Origin: Methylothermaceae bacteria B42
GTDB taxonomy: Bacteria; Pseudomonadota; Gammaproteobacteria; Methylococcales; Methylothermaceae
Direction: 5' to 3'
DNA length: 64,000 nt
NCBI GenBank assembly: GCA_001566965.1
Contig: LSNW01000014.1
Location: 1-64,000, forward strand
A program made the translations under genes and the position numbers. The first letter of the stretch is position 1. Each line of letters begins with the position of its first letter. Below the pieces are notes generated by a model that worked only from the letters and a program-made list of their open reading frames with translations, did no database searches and was not told the DNA's origin. Positions 57,202 through 64,000 of the stretch are shown piece by piece.

Positions 57202-57279
57202 AGGTCTCCTCTTCGGATTTGATTCACAAGGTAAATCTTCCATTGTGACACCTCAATTCAGGTAAGGGGGAGGAGACCA
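57202..57279. repeat. Inverted repeat upstream of gcvR
   Basis: AGGTCTCCTC and GAGGAGACCA (9 of 10 complementary) are 58 bases apart. It may be a repeat or an RNA leader structure; it does not resemble a glycine riboswitch to my eye. Nothing else is evident in 57137-57437. Confidence 0.4.
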
Positions 57280-57437
57280 TCTCATCAGGCTAGTGCGGTT
57301 CAATAAAACTGCATTTCGTTTCCGGTATCGGCGTGATAATCTCTATAAAGGTTTTGAATGCTGGTTGCTTCAAACTTCAAACCTAAATTATAAGGATTAT
57401 TTTTTAACACCCTTTCAACCCGTAACGGTAAAGGTAT

Positions 57438-57974
57438 ATGCAGCTGATTATTACAGCCGTTGGTGACCACCAAGGCACGGTATTTTCTGAATTGCTTAAG
57501 CTCATCCAAGAGTGTTCCTGCAATATCCAGGAGAGTCGGATGAGCATGATGGGCGGTCATTGCTTGGGGTTGCTCTTGGTGCAGGGGAATTGGAACCATG
57601 TGGCGAAACTGGAAAATTTGTTATCCGCCCATCAGCAGCGCACCGGTTTCCATGTTTATTACAAACGGCTGGCGGGGGAGGGGAGCAGCGGCAAGGAAGA
57701 CGCCTTGCTTTATGTGACGGAAATTGTCGCCAAGGATCAGCCCGGCATCCTGGGCAATTTGGTGGATTTTTTTGTCTCCCAAGGGGTGGGGATACAGGAT
57801 CTTAGATCCAGCTGTTATCAAGTGCCTTATGTGAAATCCGCCGTTTCCACGATTCATATGCTGCTTAAAATCCCCGATGATATCTCCGTTATCACTTTGC
57901 GGGATGATTATCTCGAGTTTTGCGAAAAGTTATACGTGGATGCGATTTTGGAACCGGTAAAACCCATTGTCTAA
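57438..57974 (+). CDS. gcvR: GcvR-like double ACT-domain protein
   Basis: This 178-residue protein has two ACT domains (about 1-80 and 90-170), the layout of GcvR, which binds glycine and holds back the activator GcvA. The first domain starts QLIITAVGDHQGTVFSELLK and the second VTEIVAKDQPGILGNLVDFF. It is followed after 11 bases by bcp, the usual gammaproteobacterial order. Confidence 0.87.
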   Translation: MQLIITAVGDHQGTVFSELLKLIQECSCNIQESRMSMMGGHCLGLLLVQGNWNHVAKLENLLSAHQQRTGFHVYYKRLAGEGSSGKEDALLYVTEIVAKDQPGILGNLVDFFVSQGVGIQDLRSSCYQVPYVKSAVSTIHMLLKIPDDISVITLRDDYLEFCEKLYVDAILEPVKPIV

Positions 57975-57985
57975 GGAAAAATGTT

Positions 57986-58465
57986 ATGAGTGAAGCTGTT
58001 GTAGAAGTAGGCCAGTCTGTCCCGGATTTTGAGCGTCCGGCTACCGGTGGAAAGACGGTGAAATTATCCGATCTGCGCGGCAAGTATGTGGTGTTGTATT
58101 TTTATCCCAAGGACCACACGCCAGGTTGTACCCAGGAGGGACGGGATTTTCGCGACCATTACGAAGAATTCAAGCAATTAAATGCAGAGGTTTTCGGGGT
58201 ATCCCGCGATAGTTTGAAAACCCACGAAAACTTCAAAGCCAAACAGCAATTTCCTTTTGAACTGATTTCAGATCAAGATGAACAGCTGTGCCGGATGTTT
58301 GGCGTGATCAAAAAGAAGAAAATGTTCGGCAAGGAGGTGATGGGCATTGAGCGCAGCACTTTTATTATCGACCCGGAGGGAAAACTGGCCGCCGAGTGGC
58401 GGAAAGTGAAAGTCAAGGGTCATGTGGCGGAAGTGTTGGAAAAACTCAAAGCCTTGCAAAGCTAG
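57986..58465 (+). CDS. bcp: Thiol peroxidase of the Bcp/PrxQ group
   Basis: Bcp reduces hydrogen peroxide and organic hydroperoxides using thioredoxin. The 159-residue protein has the peroxidatic cysteine C48 in DHTPGCTQE. I choose the ATG at 57986, preceded by AAGGA, because MSEAVVEVGQSVPDF is the family start. It converges on perM with a single base between stop codons. Confidence 0.93.
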   Translation: MSEAVVEVGQSVPDFERPATGGKTVKLSDLRGKYVVLYFYPKDHTPGCTQEGRDFRDHYEEFKQLNAEVFGVSRDSLKTHENFKAKQQFPFELISDQDEQLCRMFGVIKKKKMFGKEVMGIERSTFIIDPEGKLAAEWRKVKVKGHVAEVLEKLKALQS

Positions 58466-58466
58466 G

Positions 58467-59663
58467 TTATTGCAGCATCGTCTTCTGCTTTTTGTCCGGG
58501 CGGTCGCTTTTTATCCGCCTGCCCCGCCCATGAAGGCGGGGTTTGCTGGTTTTTTCGAAATGTTGATAGCGTTGTCCCCGGGGCCAGGCGGAGATAACCG
58601 CTTCCACCAAGGTCGCCAGGGGAATGGCGAAAAACACCCCCCAAAACCCCCACAATCCGCCGAAAAACAAAATGGCGACGATGATGGCCACCGGGTGCAG
58701 GTTGACCACTTCGGAAAACAAGATAGGCACCAGCAACATGCCGTCCAGGGCCTGAATGACGAAATAGGCAATGGCGATGTACCAGAAGTCATTGCTCAGG
58801 CCCCATTGGAAATAGGCCACAATCAGTACTGGGAAGGTCACCACCGTGGCGCCAATGTAGGGAATGATGACCGACAACCCCACCAAGACGGAAAGTAACA
58901 GCGCGTAGTTGAGCCCCATCAAAGAAAAGGTCAAAAAACTCGCGCCGAAGACGATCAAAATCTCAATGACCTTGCCGCGAATGTAGTTGCCAATCTGCGC
59001 ATCCACGTTGCGCCAGACTTGGGCGGTCAGGTGAATATCCTTGGGCAGAAATTGTTTGAACCACCCCAAAATGCTGTCTTTGTCCTTGAGGAAGAAAAAG
59101 ACCAGCAAGGGAACCAGGATCACATACACAATGATGGCGATGATGTTGACCAAGGAAGAATAGGAATAGCTGACCAGGGCCTGGCCCATGGAAAGCAGTT
59201 CCTGACGAATCGCCAGGGTAAGTTCGTTGATTTGGGATTGACTGATGAATTCGGGATACAGTTCCGGGAGGCGGTTCAAAAGCGCCAGCCCTTGGGTCAC
59301 CATGTTAGGCAGTTGTTGGACCAGTTGGGCCAACTGTTGATAGAGCAAGGGCAGGAGTGCAATGACGGTGAACAGCAGCAACGCCATGAACCCGACAAAT
59401 ACAATTGTCACGGCGGGCAGCCTGGGGATGTTGAGCTTTTCCAGGGCGCTGACCGGCCCTTCCAGTAAATAGGCAATCACCAAAGCGGCAAACACCGGCA
59501 TCAGCATATCCGCCAGCATGACCACGGCAAAAAAACCGATGGCCAGCAGGATAGTCAGCGCTATCGCTTGCGGGGTGGGGAAAATGCGCTTGATCCAGCG
59601 AAGGAATATCTGGGTCAAAGTGGGAGCGTGGGGGGAGGGTTGCGGGTGTTTGGGTGCCGGCAT
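58467..59663 (-). CDS. perM: PerM/AI-2E-family membrane permease
   Basis: This 398-residue inner-membrane protein has about seven helices and a central periplasmic region. Family members are proposed exporters or permeases, including the TqsA autoinducer-2 exporter; PerM-type members have no firm substrate. The end of the gene contains a GC-rich hairpin (CCCCGCC/GGCGGGG, about 58521-58541). The gcvR-bcp-perM neighbourhood is conserved. Confidence 0.88.
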   Translation of the reverse strand: MPAPKHPQPSPHAPTLTQIFLRWIKRIFPTPQAIALTILLAIGFFAVVMLADMLMPVFAALVIAYLLEGPVSALEKLNIPRLPAVTIVFVGFMALLLFTVIALLPLLYQQLAQLVQQLPNMVTQGLALLNRLPELYPEFISQSQINELTLAIRQELLSMGQALVSYSYSSLVNIIAIIVYVILVPLLVFFFLKDKDSILGWFKQFLPKDIHLTAQVWRNVDAQIGNYIRGKVIEILIVFGASFLTFSLMGLNYALLLSVLVGLSVIIPYIGATVVTFPVLIVAYFQWGLSNDFWYIAIAYFVIQALDGMLLVPILFSEVVNLHPVAIIVAILFFGGLWGFWGVFFAIPLATLVEAVISAWPRGQRYQHFEKTSKPRLHGRGRRIKSDRPDKKQKTMLQ

Positions 59664-59775
59664 GGGAGTAGCCTTTTTCGTTTTTTATCATTATAGAGAG
59701 TTTTTTCTCCTGGCTATTTTGCCAAAAGATGGCGTGAGGGCTGGAATTATTTTTTGTCTGCGAATTTCCGCGGCC

Positions 59776-59882
59776 AAGGTATTCCGGTCTTCCTTCTGTG
59801 GGACGCCGTGAACTCATCCCTGAGGGCTTGATGGTGGCCATCCAGGCCACCAACACCCACGGAAGGAAGACCGGAATACCTT
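59776..59882. repeat. Palindromic repeat D1
   Basis: Perfect 21-base arms (AAGGTATTCCGGTCTTCCTT at the left, 59776-59796) enclose a core GACGCCGTGAACTCATCCCT followed by a GGTGGCC/GGCCACC hairpin. The right arm ends in TTTTTT, so the minus and plus strands could both form strong hairpins. It lies upstream of perM and nrdA. Confidence 0.85.
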
Positions 59883-59923
59883 TTTTGCCCTAACATTGAG
59901 ACATTCTCCTGCTCACCCACAGG

Positions 59924-59932
59924 TTATCCACA
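59924..59932 (+). promoter_or_regulatory. DnaA box upstream of nrdA
   Basis: A perfect TTATCCACA lies 33 bases before the nrdA -35 element. DnaA binding at nrdAB is established in Escherichia coli. Confidence 0.6.
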
Positions 59933-59949
59933 GCCTATCCCATGGATAA

Positions 59950-59965
59950 ACACAACATATTGGGG
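59950..59965 (+). promoter_or_regulatory. NrdR box 1
   Basis: ACACAACATATTGGGG matches the NrdR consensus ACACWATATATWGTGT at about 13 of 16 positions. It is separated from box 2 by exactly 16 bases, placing both on the same face of DNA. Confidence 0.6.
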
Positions 59966-59995
59966 TTGACATTATCCAAAAACACCGTCTATAGT
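59966..59995 (+). promoter_or_regulatory. nrdAB promoter
   Basis: TTGACA (59966-59971) and TATAGT (59990-59995) are 18 bases apart. The -35 lies between the two NrdR boxes and the -10 is inside box 2, so NrdR binding would block polymerase. The leader to nrdA is about 275 bases and includes repeat D2. Confidence 0.75.
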
Positions 59996-59997
59996 GT
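59982..59997 (+). promoter_or_regulatory. NrdR box 2
   Basis: ACACCGTCTATAGTGT matches the NrdR consensus at about 13 of 16 positions and covers the -10 hexamer. Confidence 0.65.
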
Positions 59998-60092
59998 CTT
60001 GCAAGGAATTCAAAAAATCTGTTTTACAACCCGATGAATGTTGTGAGTCACGATGGATGCTTGGCGGCAATTGCCGGATTTTATGCCGCAAG

Positions 60093-60197
60093 AAGTATTC
60101 CAGTCTTCTTTCCTCGGGACGCCGTAAACCCATCCATGGGGGCTTGATAGCGGCCATCCAAGCCGCCAGCACCCGCAGAAGGAAGACTGGAACACCT
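60093..60197. repeat. Palindromic repeat D2 in the nrdA leader
   Basis: The arms (17 of 20 complementary; AAGTATTCCAGTCTTCTTTC at the left) are related to those of D1. The core GACGCCGTAAACCCATCCAT is followed by a GCGGCC/AGCCGC hairpin. Lying between the promoter and the nrdA start codon, it would be transcribed. Confidence 0.85.
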
Positions 60198-60275
60198 CAA
60201 GAGAGTGGTCAATTTTTACAGGCGCGAAGTGAAAAAAATTTTTAATATCCCCAATCCATTACCACGGGAGGCGTT

Positions 60276-63116
60276 ATGGAAACCGATCTGATCAGCCCAT
60301 CCAACCAAATTGATTCAGCTCAATTGTCATCTGCCGAATTGAGCGCCGAAGTCCAGGCCATGATACCGGGTGAATTAAAAGTCATCCGCCGCAACGGCAA
60401 ATTCACCGGTTTTGACGCCAACAAAATCCGCCTCGCCATCACCAAGGCGTTCCTCGCCGTGGAAGGGGGGCAGGCGGCGGCCAGCCGGCGGATTCACGAC
60501 ACTGTGGCGGAGTTGACCGAGCAAGTGGTCCGCGCGCTGATGCGGCGCTTGCCCGCTGGCGGCACGATTCATATTGAAGACATCCAGGATCAAGTGGAGC
60601 TGGCCTTGATGCGCAGCAGCCACCACAAGGTGGCGCGGGCTTATGTGCTGTACCGGGAAGAGCGGGCCCGGCTGCGGGCGGACAAACAGGCCAAGCAGAC
60701 CCAATCTGGCGCGGCGTCGATTCATGTCACCGATGCCGAGGGCCGCCGCAAGCCCCTCGATGAAACACGCATGCAACGGGTGGTGGAGGAAGCCTGCCAG
60801 GGGTTGGAAGATGTCGAACCCGCCTGGATTCTGGAAGAAGCCAAACGCAACCTCTACGATGGCGTGCCGGAGCAGGAAGTCGCCGACACCCTGATCATGG
60901 CGGCCCGGGTCAAAATCGAACAGGCGCCCGCTTACAGTCAGGTGGCGGCCCGGTTGCTGCTGGACAAGATCCGCAGCGAGGCGTTGGGCTTTTTGAGCGG
61001 CCGTTTCGAAGTCGCCACCAGCGCGGAAATGGCAGAGCAATATCCCGCCTATTTCGAGCGCTACATCCGCCGCGGCATCGAATTGGAACTGCTCGATCCG
61101 GTCATGGCCCAATATGACCTGGAACAACTGGGCCAGGCCCTCGACGCCTCCCGGGACTTCCAATTTACCTATCTGGGCTTGCAGACCCTCTACGACCGTT
61201 ACTTTATCCACTACAACCAGGTGCGTTTCGAATTGCCCCAGGCTTTCTTCATGCGGGTGGCGATGGGGCTGGCAAAGAATGAAATCGATCGGGAAGCGCG
61301 GGCCATCGAGTTTTACCGCTTGCTCTCCAGCTTCGATTTCATGTGCTCCACCCCCACCCTGTTTAATTCGGGCACGCTCCGGCCGCAATTGTCTTCTTGT
61401 TATCTGACCACTATTCCCGATGATCTGGAGGGGATTTTCAACGCCATCAAGGAAGACGCCATGCTATCCAAATATGCCGGCGGGCTTGGTAATGACTGGA
61501 CGCCGGTGCGGGCCATGGGTGCCCACATTAAGGGCACCAACGGCACTTCCCAAGGGGTGGTGCCGTTCATGAAGGTGGCCAATGATACCGCAGTGGCGGT
61601 CAACCAGGGGGGCAAGCGCAAGGGCGCCATTTGCGCCTACCTGGAAACCTGGCATCTGGACATCGAGGAATTTCTCGAACTGCGCAAGAACACCGGTGAG
61701 GAACGCCGCCGCACCCACGATATGAATACCGCCAATTGGGTCCCGGATCTTTTCATGAAACGGGTGGCCGAGGAAGGCGAGTGGACGTTGTTTTCTCCCG
61801 ACGAAACCCCCGATCTCCATGATTTGTATGGGGAGGCATTCGAAAAAGCCTATCTGGCCTATGAGGAAAAGGCCGGGCGGGGAGACATCAAGCACTTCAA
61901 GAAAATTCCGGCGGTGCAGTTGTGGCGCAAGATGTTGACCATGCTGTTCGAGACCGGCCATCCCTGGATTACCTTCAAGGACCCGTGCAACCTGCGCTCG
62001 CCGCAGCAGCACGTGGGGGTGGTGCACAGCTCCAACCTGTGCACTGAGATTACCCTCAATACTTCCGATGAGGAGATTGCGGTATGCAATCTGGGTTCGG
62101 TGAATCTGGCCGCCCACGTGACCGAAAAGGGCCTGGATGAGGAAAAACTGGCCAAGACCGTCACCACCGCCATGCGGATGCTGGATAACGTCATCGATAT
62201 CAATTACTACAGTGTTCCCAAGGCGCGCCGCTCCAACCTCCGCCACCGGCCGGTGGGATTGGGGTTGATGGGTTTCCAGGACGCCCTTTACCGCCAGCGG
62301 ATTCCCTATGCCAGCGAAGATGCCGTTGCCTTTGCCGACCGCAGTATGGAGATGCTGAGTTACTATGCAATTCAAGCCTCGACACAACTGGCGGAAGAAC
62401 GGGGCCGCTACGCGTCCTACGAAGGGTCTTTGTGGAGTCAGGGAATCTTGCCCATCGATTCCATCGGCCTTTTGGCCCGGTCCCGGGGGGAGTATCTGCA
62501 AATGGACCGTTCCATGAGCCTGGATTGGGATAGCTTGCGGGCGGCGGTGAAAGCCAAGGGCATGCGTAACTCCAATTGCCTGGCGATTGCCCCTACCGCC
62601 ACCATTTCCAATATTTGCGGGGTGTCTCAGTCCATCGAGCCCACCTTCCAGAATTTGTATGTCAAATCCAATTTGTCGGGGGAGTTCACTGTGGTCAATC
62701 CCTACTTGGTGGAGGATTTGAAGGCGCGGGAGTTGTGGGATGAAGTCATGATCAACGATATCAAATACTACGAAGGCAGCGTGCAGATGATCGACCGCAT
62801 CCCCGACGACTTGAAGCAGCTTTACGCCACCGCCTTTGAAATCGACCCCCGCTGGCTGGTGGAAGCGGCTTCCCGGCGGCAGAAGTGGCTGGACCAGAGT
62901 CAGTCCCTGAATCTCTATATGCCCGAGCCTTCCGGGAAGAAGCTGGATGCGTTATATAAGCTGGCCTGGCTTCGGGGGTTGAAAACCACTTATTACCTGC
63001 GTTCCCTGGGCGCGACCCGGGTGGAGCGACATGCACCGAGCGCGCCGGCCACTTCTGAGCTTGAAGAGCCGAAAGTGTGCTCCATATTGGATCCGGATTG
63101 CGAGGCGTGTCAGTGA
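60276..63116 (+). CDS. nrdA: Class Ia ribonucleotide reductase, large subunit
   Basis: NrdA reduces ribonucleoside diphosphates to deoxyribonucleotides, using a radical from NrdB. The 946-residue protein has two N-terminal ATP-cone domains (about 30-140 and 148-240), longer than the single-cone Escherichia coli enzyme (761 residues). Active-site motifs LSSCYL, NLCTEITLNT and the C-terminal cysteines in CSILDPDCEACQ are visible. GGGAGG precedes the ATG. The tandem cones suggest extra dATP control. It leads nrdB, with palindromic repeat D3 between. Confidence 0.95.
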   Translation: METDLISPSNQIDSAQLSSAELSAEVQAMIPGELKVIRRNGKFTGFDANKIRLAITKAFLAVEGGQAAASRRIHDTVAELTEQVVRALMRRLPAGGTIHIEDIQDQVELALMRSSHHKVARAYVLYREERARLRADKQAKQTQSGAASIHVTDAEGRRKPLDETRMQRVVEEACQGLEDVEPAWILEEAKRNLYDGVPEQEVADTLIMAARVKIEQAPAYSQVAARLLLDKIRSEALGFLSGRFEVATSAEMAEQYPAYFERYIRRGIELELLDPVMAQYDLEQLGQALDASRDFQFTYLGLQTLYDRYFIHYNQVRFELPQAFFMRVAMGLAKNEIDREARAIEFYRLLSSFDFMCSTPTLFNSGTLRPQLSSCYLTTIPDDLEGIFNAIKEDAMLSKYAGGLGNDWTPVRAMGAHIKGTNGTSQGVVPFMKVANDTAVAVNQGGKRKGAICAYLETWHLDIEEFLELRKNTGEERRRTHDMNTANWVPDLFMKRVAEEGEWTLFSPDETPDLHDLYGEAFEKAYLAYEEKAGRGDIKHFKKIPAVQLWRKMLTMLFETGHPWITFKDPCNLRSPQQHVGVVHSSNLCTEITLNTSDEEIAVCNLGSVNLAAHVTEKGLDEEKLAKTVTTAMRMLDNVIDINYYSVPKARRSNLRHRPVGLGLMGFQDALYRQRIPYASEDAVAFADRSMEMLSYYAIQASTQLAEERGRYASYEGSLWSQGILPIDSIGLLARSRGEYLQMDRSMSLDWDSLRAAVKAKGMRNSNCLAIAPTATISNICGVSQSIEPTFQNLYVKSNLSGEFTVVNPYLVEDLKARELWDEVMINDIKYYEGSVQMIDRIPDDLKQLYATAFEIDPRWLVEAASRRQKWLDQSQSLNLYMPEPSGKKLDALYKLAWLRGLKTTYYLRSLGATRVERHAPSAPATSELEEPKVCSILDPDCEACQ

Positions 63117-63128
63117 GATTAACCTTCA

Positions 63129-63231
63129 GATGTTGGGGATGGCTTTTTGAAAAACGCCATAAACCCTTCCATGGGGGCTTGATGGCGGCCATCCAGGCCG
63201 CCAACATTTTCAAAAAGCCATCCCCAACATC
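63129..63231. repeat. Palindromic repeat D3 between nrdA and nrdB
   Basis: Perfect 25-base arms (GATGTTGGGGATGGCTTTTT at the left, 63129-63153) differ completely from D1 and D2, yet enclose the same type of core: AACGCCATAAACCCTTCCAT, then a GGCGGCC/GGCCGCC hairpin. It begins 13 bases after the nrdA stop. Confidence 0.88.
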
Positions 63232-63273
63232 CCAATATTTATTTAACCGGGTGTAAAAACGAGGAGAACCACC

Positions 63274-64000
63274 ATGTTGAACTGGGATGATCCCCTGGAA
63301 AAAATTACCCCTGCGGCTTCCGCCAAAGAGCACTTTACCGACTTGCCGGGCGTCGCCGCGGACTGCGAGGCGGAACCTGCGGTTGACAGCGTCAAGCGTC
63401 TGGTGGGCGGGTCGGATTTGACCGCCAACATCGCCCCCATCAAATATCAGTGGGCGTGGGACGCTTATATCAAATCCCAGCGCAATTTCTGGCTGCCCAC
63501 CGAAATCGGAATGGGAGAGGACTTGATGGCTCTCAAGCAATTAAGCGACAACGAGCGCCATACCTTCTTCACCACCTTCGCCACCCTGACTACCGCCGAC
63601 GCCTTGCACCAGCGCAATCTGGCTCTGGCGGTCTATGAGCGCATCAGCGCGCCGGAGGTGGGGATGGCGATTATCGCCCAGATGCACCAGGAAACCATCC
63701 ACTCCATGAGTTATCAGCACATTATCGAGTCCCTCAATTTTGACGAGGATGAGATTTACCTGCTGTATCAGCGCATCCCCCAAATCCGCGCCAAATTCGA
63801 ATACAGCAACCGCATGACCCGGGGGCTGCAAGGTCAGACGGCGGACCTCAAGGAATACGTGCGGGGCTTGTTCTTTTATTACATGATTTTTGAAGGGGTC
63901 TGGTTCATGGCCAACTTCTGCCCCATCTTCTCCATGCAGCGGCGCCGGCTCATGGTCCGTACCGGCGAGCAACTGCAATACATCGCCCGGGACGAGTCCG
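63274..64000 (+). CDS. nrdB: Class Ia ribonucleotide reductase, small subunit (partial)
   Basis: The first 242 codons are present and the gene runs off the window. NrdB houses the di-iron site and stable tyrosyl radical. D109, E140, H143 and Y147 align with D84, E115, H118 and Y122 of Escherichia coli NrdB at a constant offset of 25. The conserved Tyr marks it as the tyrosyl-radical class Ia type. GAGGAG precedes the ATG. Confidence 0.94.
   Translation, partial: MLNWDDPLEKITPAASAKEHFTDLPGVAADCEAEPAVDSVKRLVGGSDLTANIAPIKYQWAWDAYIKSQRNFWLPTEIGMGEDLMALKQLSDNERHTFFTTFATLTTADALHQRNLALAVYERISAPEVGMAIIAQMHQETIHSMSYQHIIESLNFDEDEIYLLYQRIPQIRAKFEYSNRMTRGLQGQTADLKEYVRGLFFYYMIFEGVWFMANFCPIFSMQRRRLMVRTGEQLQYIARDES

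Noticed and set aside
57137-57437. A glycine riboswitch upstream of gcvR
   Set aside because: The inverted repeat lacks the tandem conserved cores of that class, and GcvR genes are not usual targets.
60375-62501. Two long antisense open frames over nrdA
   Set aside because: nrdA is unmistakable on the plus strand; these frames are low-complexity mirrors of GC-rich codons.

Overview
The window looks like chromosomal DNA from a free-living gammaproteobacterium. The evidence is gene order: miaB-phoH-ybeY-corC-lnt, mlaFED-mlaB-murA-hisGDC, petABC-sspA-sspB and gcvR-bcp-perM are all typical of that class. A cytochrome bc1 complex, a di-haem peroxidase, a mercuric reductase and an OprC-like copper receptor suggest an aerobic environmental lineage such as Methylococcales or Chromatiales. 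No marker in the window settles the order, so that placement is inference.

Layout. 0-7.2 kb: a minus-strand oligopeptide ABC importer (lipoprotein binding protein, YejB, YejE, YejF) with serB embedded between permease and ATPase; an insertion-sequence end may abut yejF at the window edge. 7.2-10.8 kb: a J-domain membrane protein, then an overlapping trio of GT2, VTT-family membrane protein and GT39/ArnT-like transferase that looks like a lipid-linked sugar pathway. 11.4-19 kb: an LpxD-like acyltransferase, an RRM protein, and the lpxH-lnt-corC-ybeY-phoH-miaB run. 19.2-26.2 kb: a methyltransferase, MauG-type peroxidase, bamD, a PfkB kinase and priA. 26.2-35 kb is mosaic: a DnaA-box cluster, an HNH nuclease, dsbB, an EF-hand protein, an aspartic protease, a quinone oxidoreductase, a mer locus, gloB, a molybdenum-carrier-like gene and crp. 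35.6-38.3 kb: an M20 amidohydrolase, a YbdK-like ligase and a DUF1820 gene. 38.4-49.6 kb: the sspBA-petCBA, hisCDG and murA-mlaBDEF runs, all minus strand. 49.7-54.5 kb: a radical SAM protein, a Phd/PIN toxin-antitoxin pair, a ceramidase-like protein, an orphan membrane protein and an SDR. 55-64 kb: the copper-receptor-like TonB protein, gcvR-bcp, perM, and nrdA with a partial nrdB.

Non-coding structure is unusually rich. At least five classes of small palindromic or terminal-inverted-repeat elements occur, with no transposase beside any of them. One class has a conserved core but different, internally matched arms at each site, and a half-copy of it is read in frame inside the GT39 gene. A DnaA-box element occurs twice in opposite orientation, 27 kb apart. 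The nrdAB promoter carries a well-spaced pair of NrdR-like boxes and a DnaA box.

The most novel protein candidate is the membrane protein after merA. It joins a MerC/MerT-like membrane part to a C-terminal cysteine array resembling bufferin-type metallophore precursors, and lies behind a textbook MerR-type operator, but no merR gene is in view.
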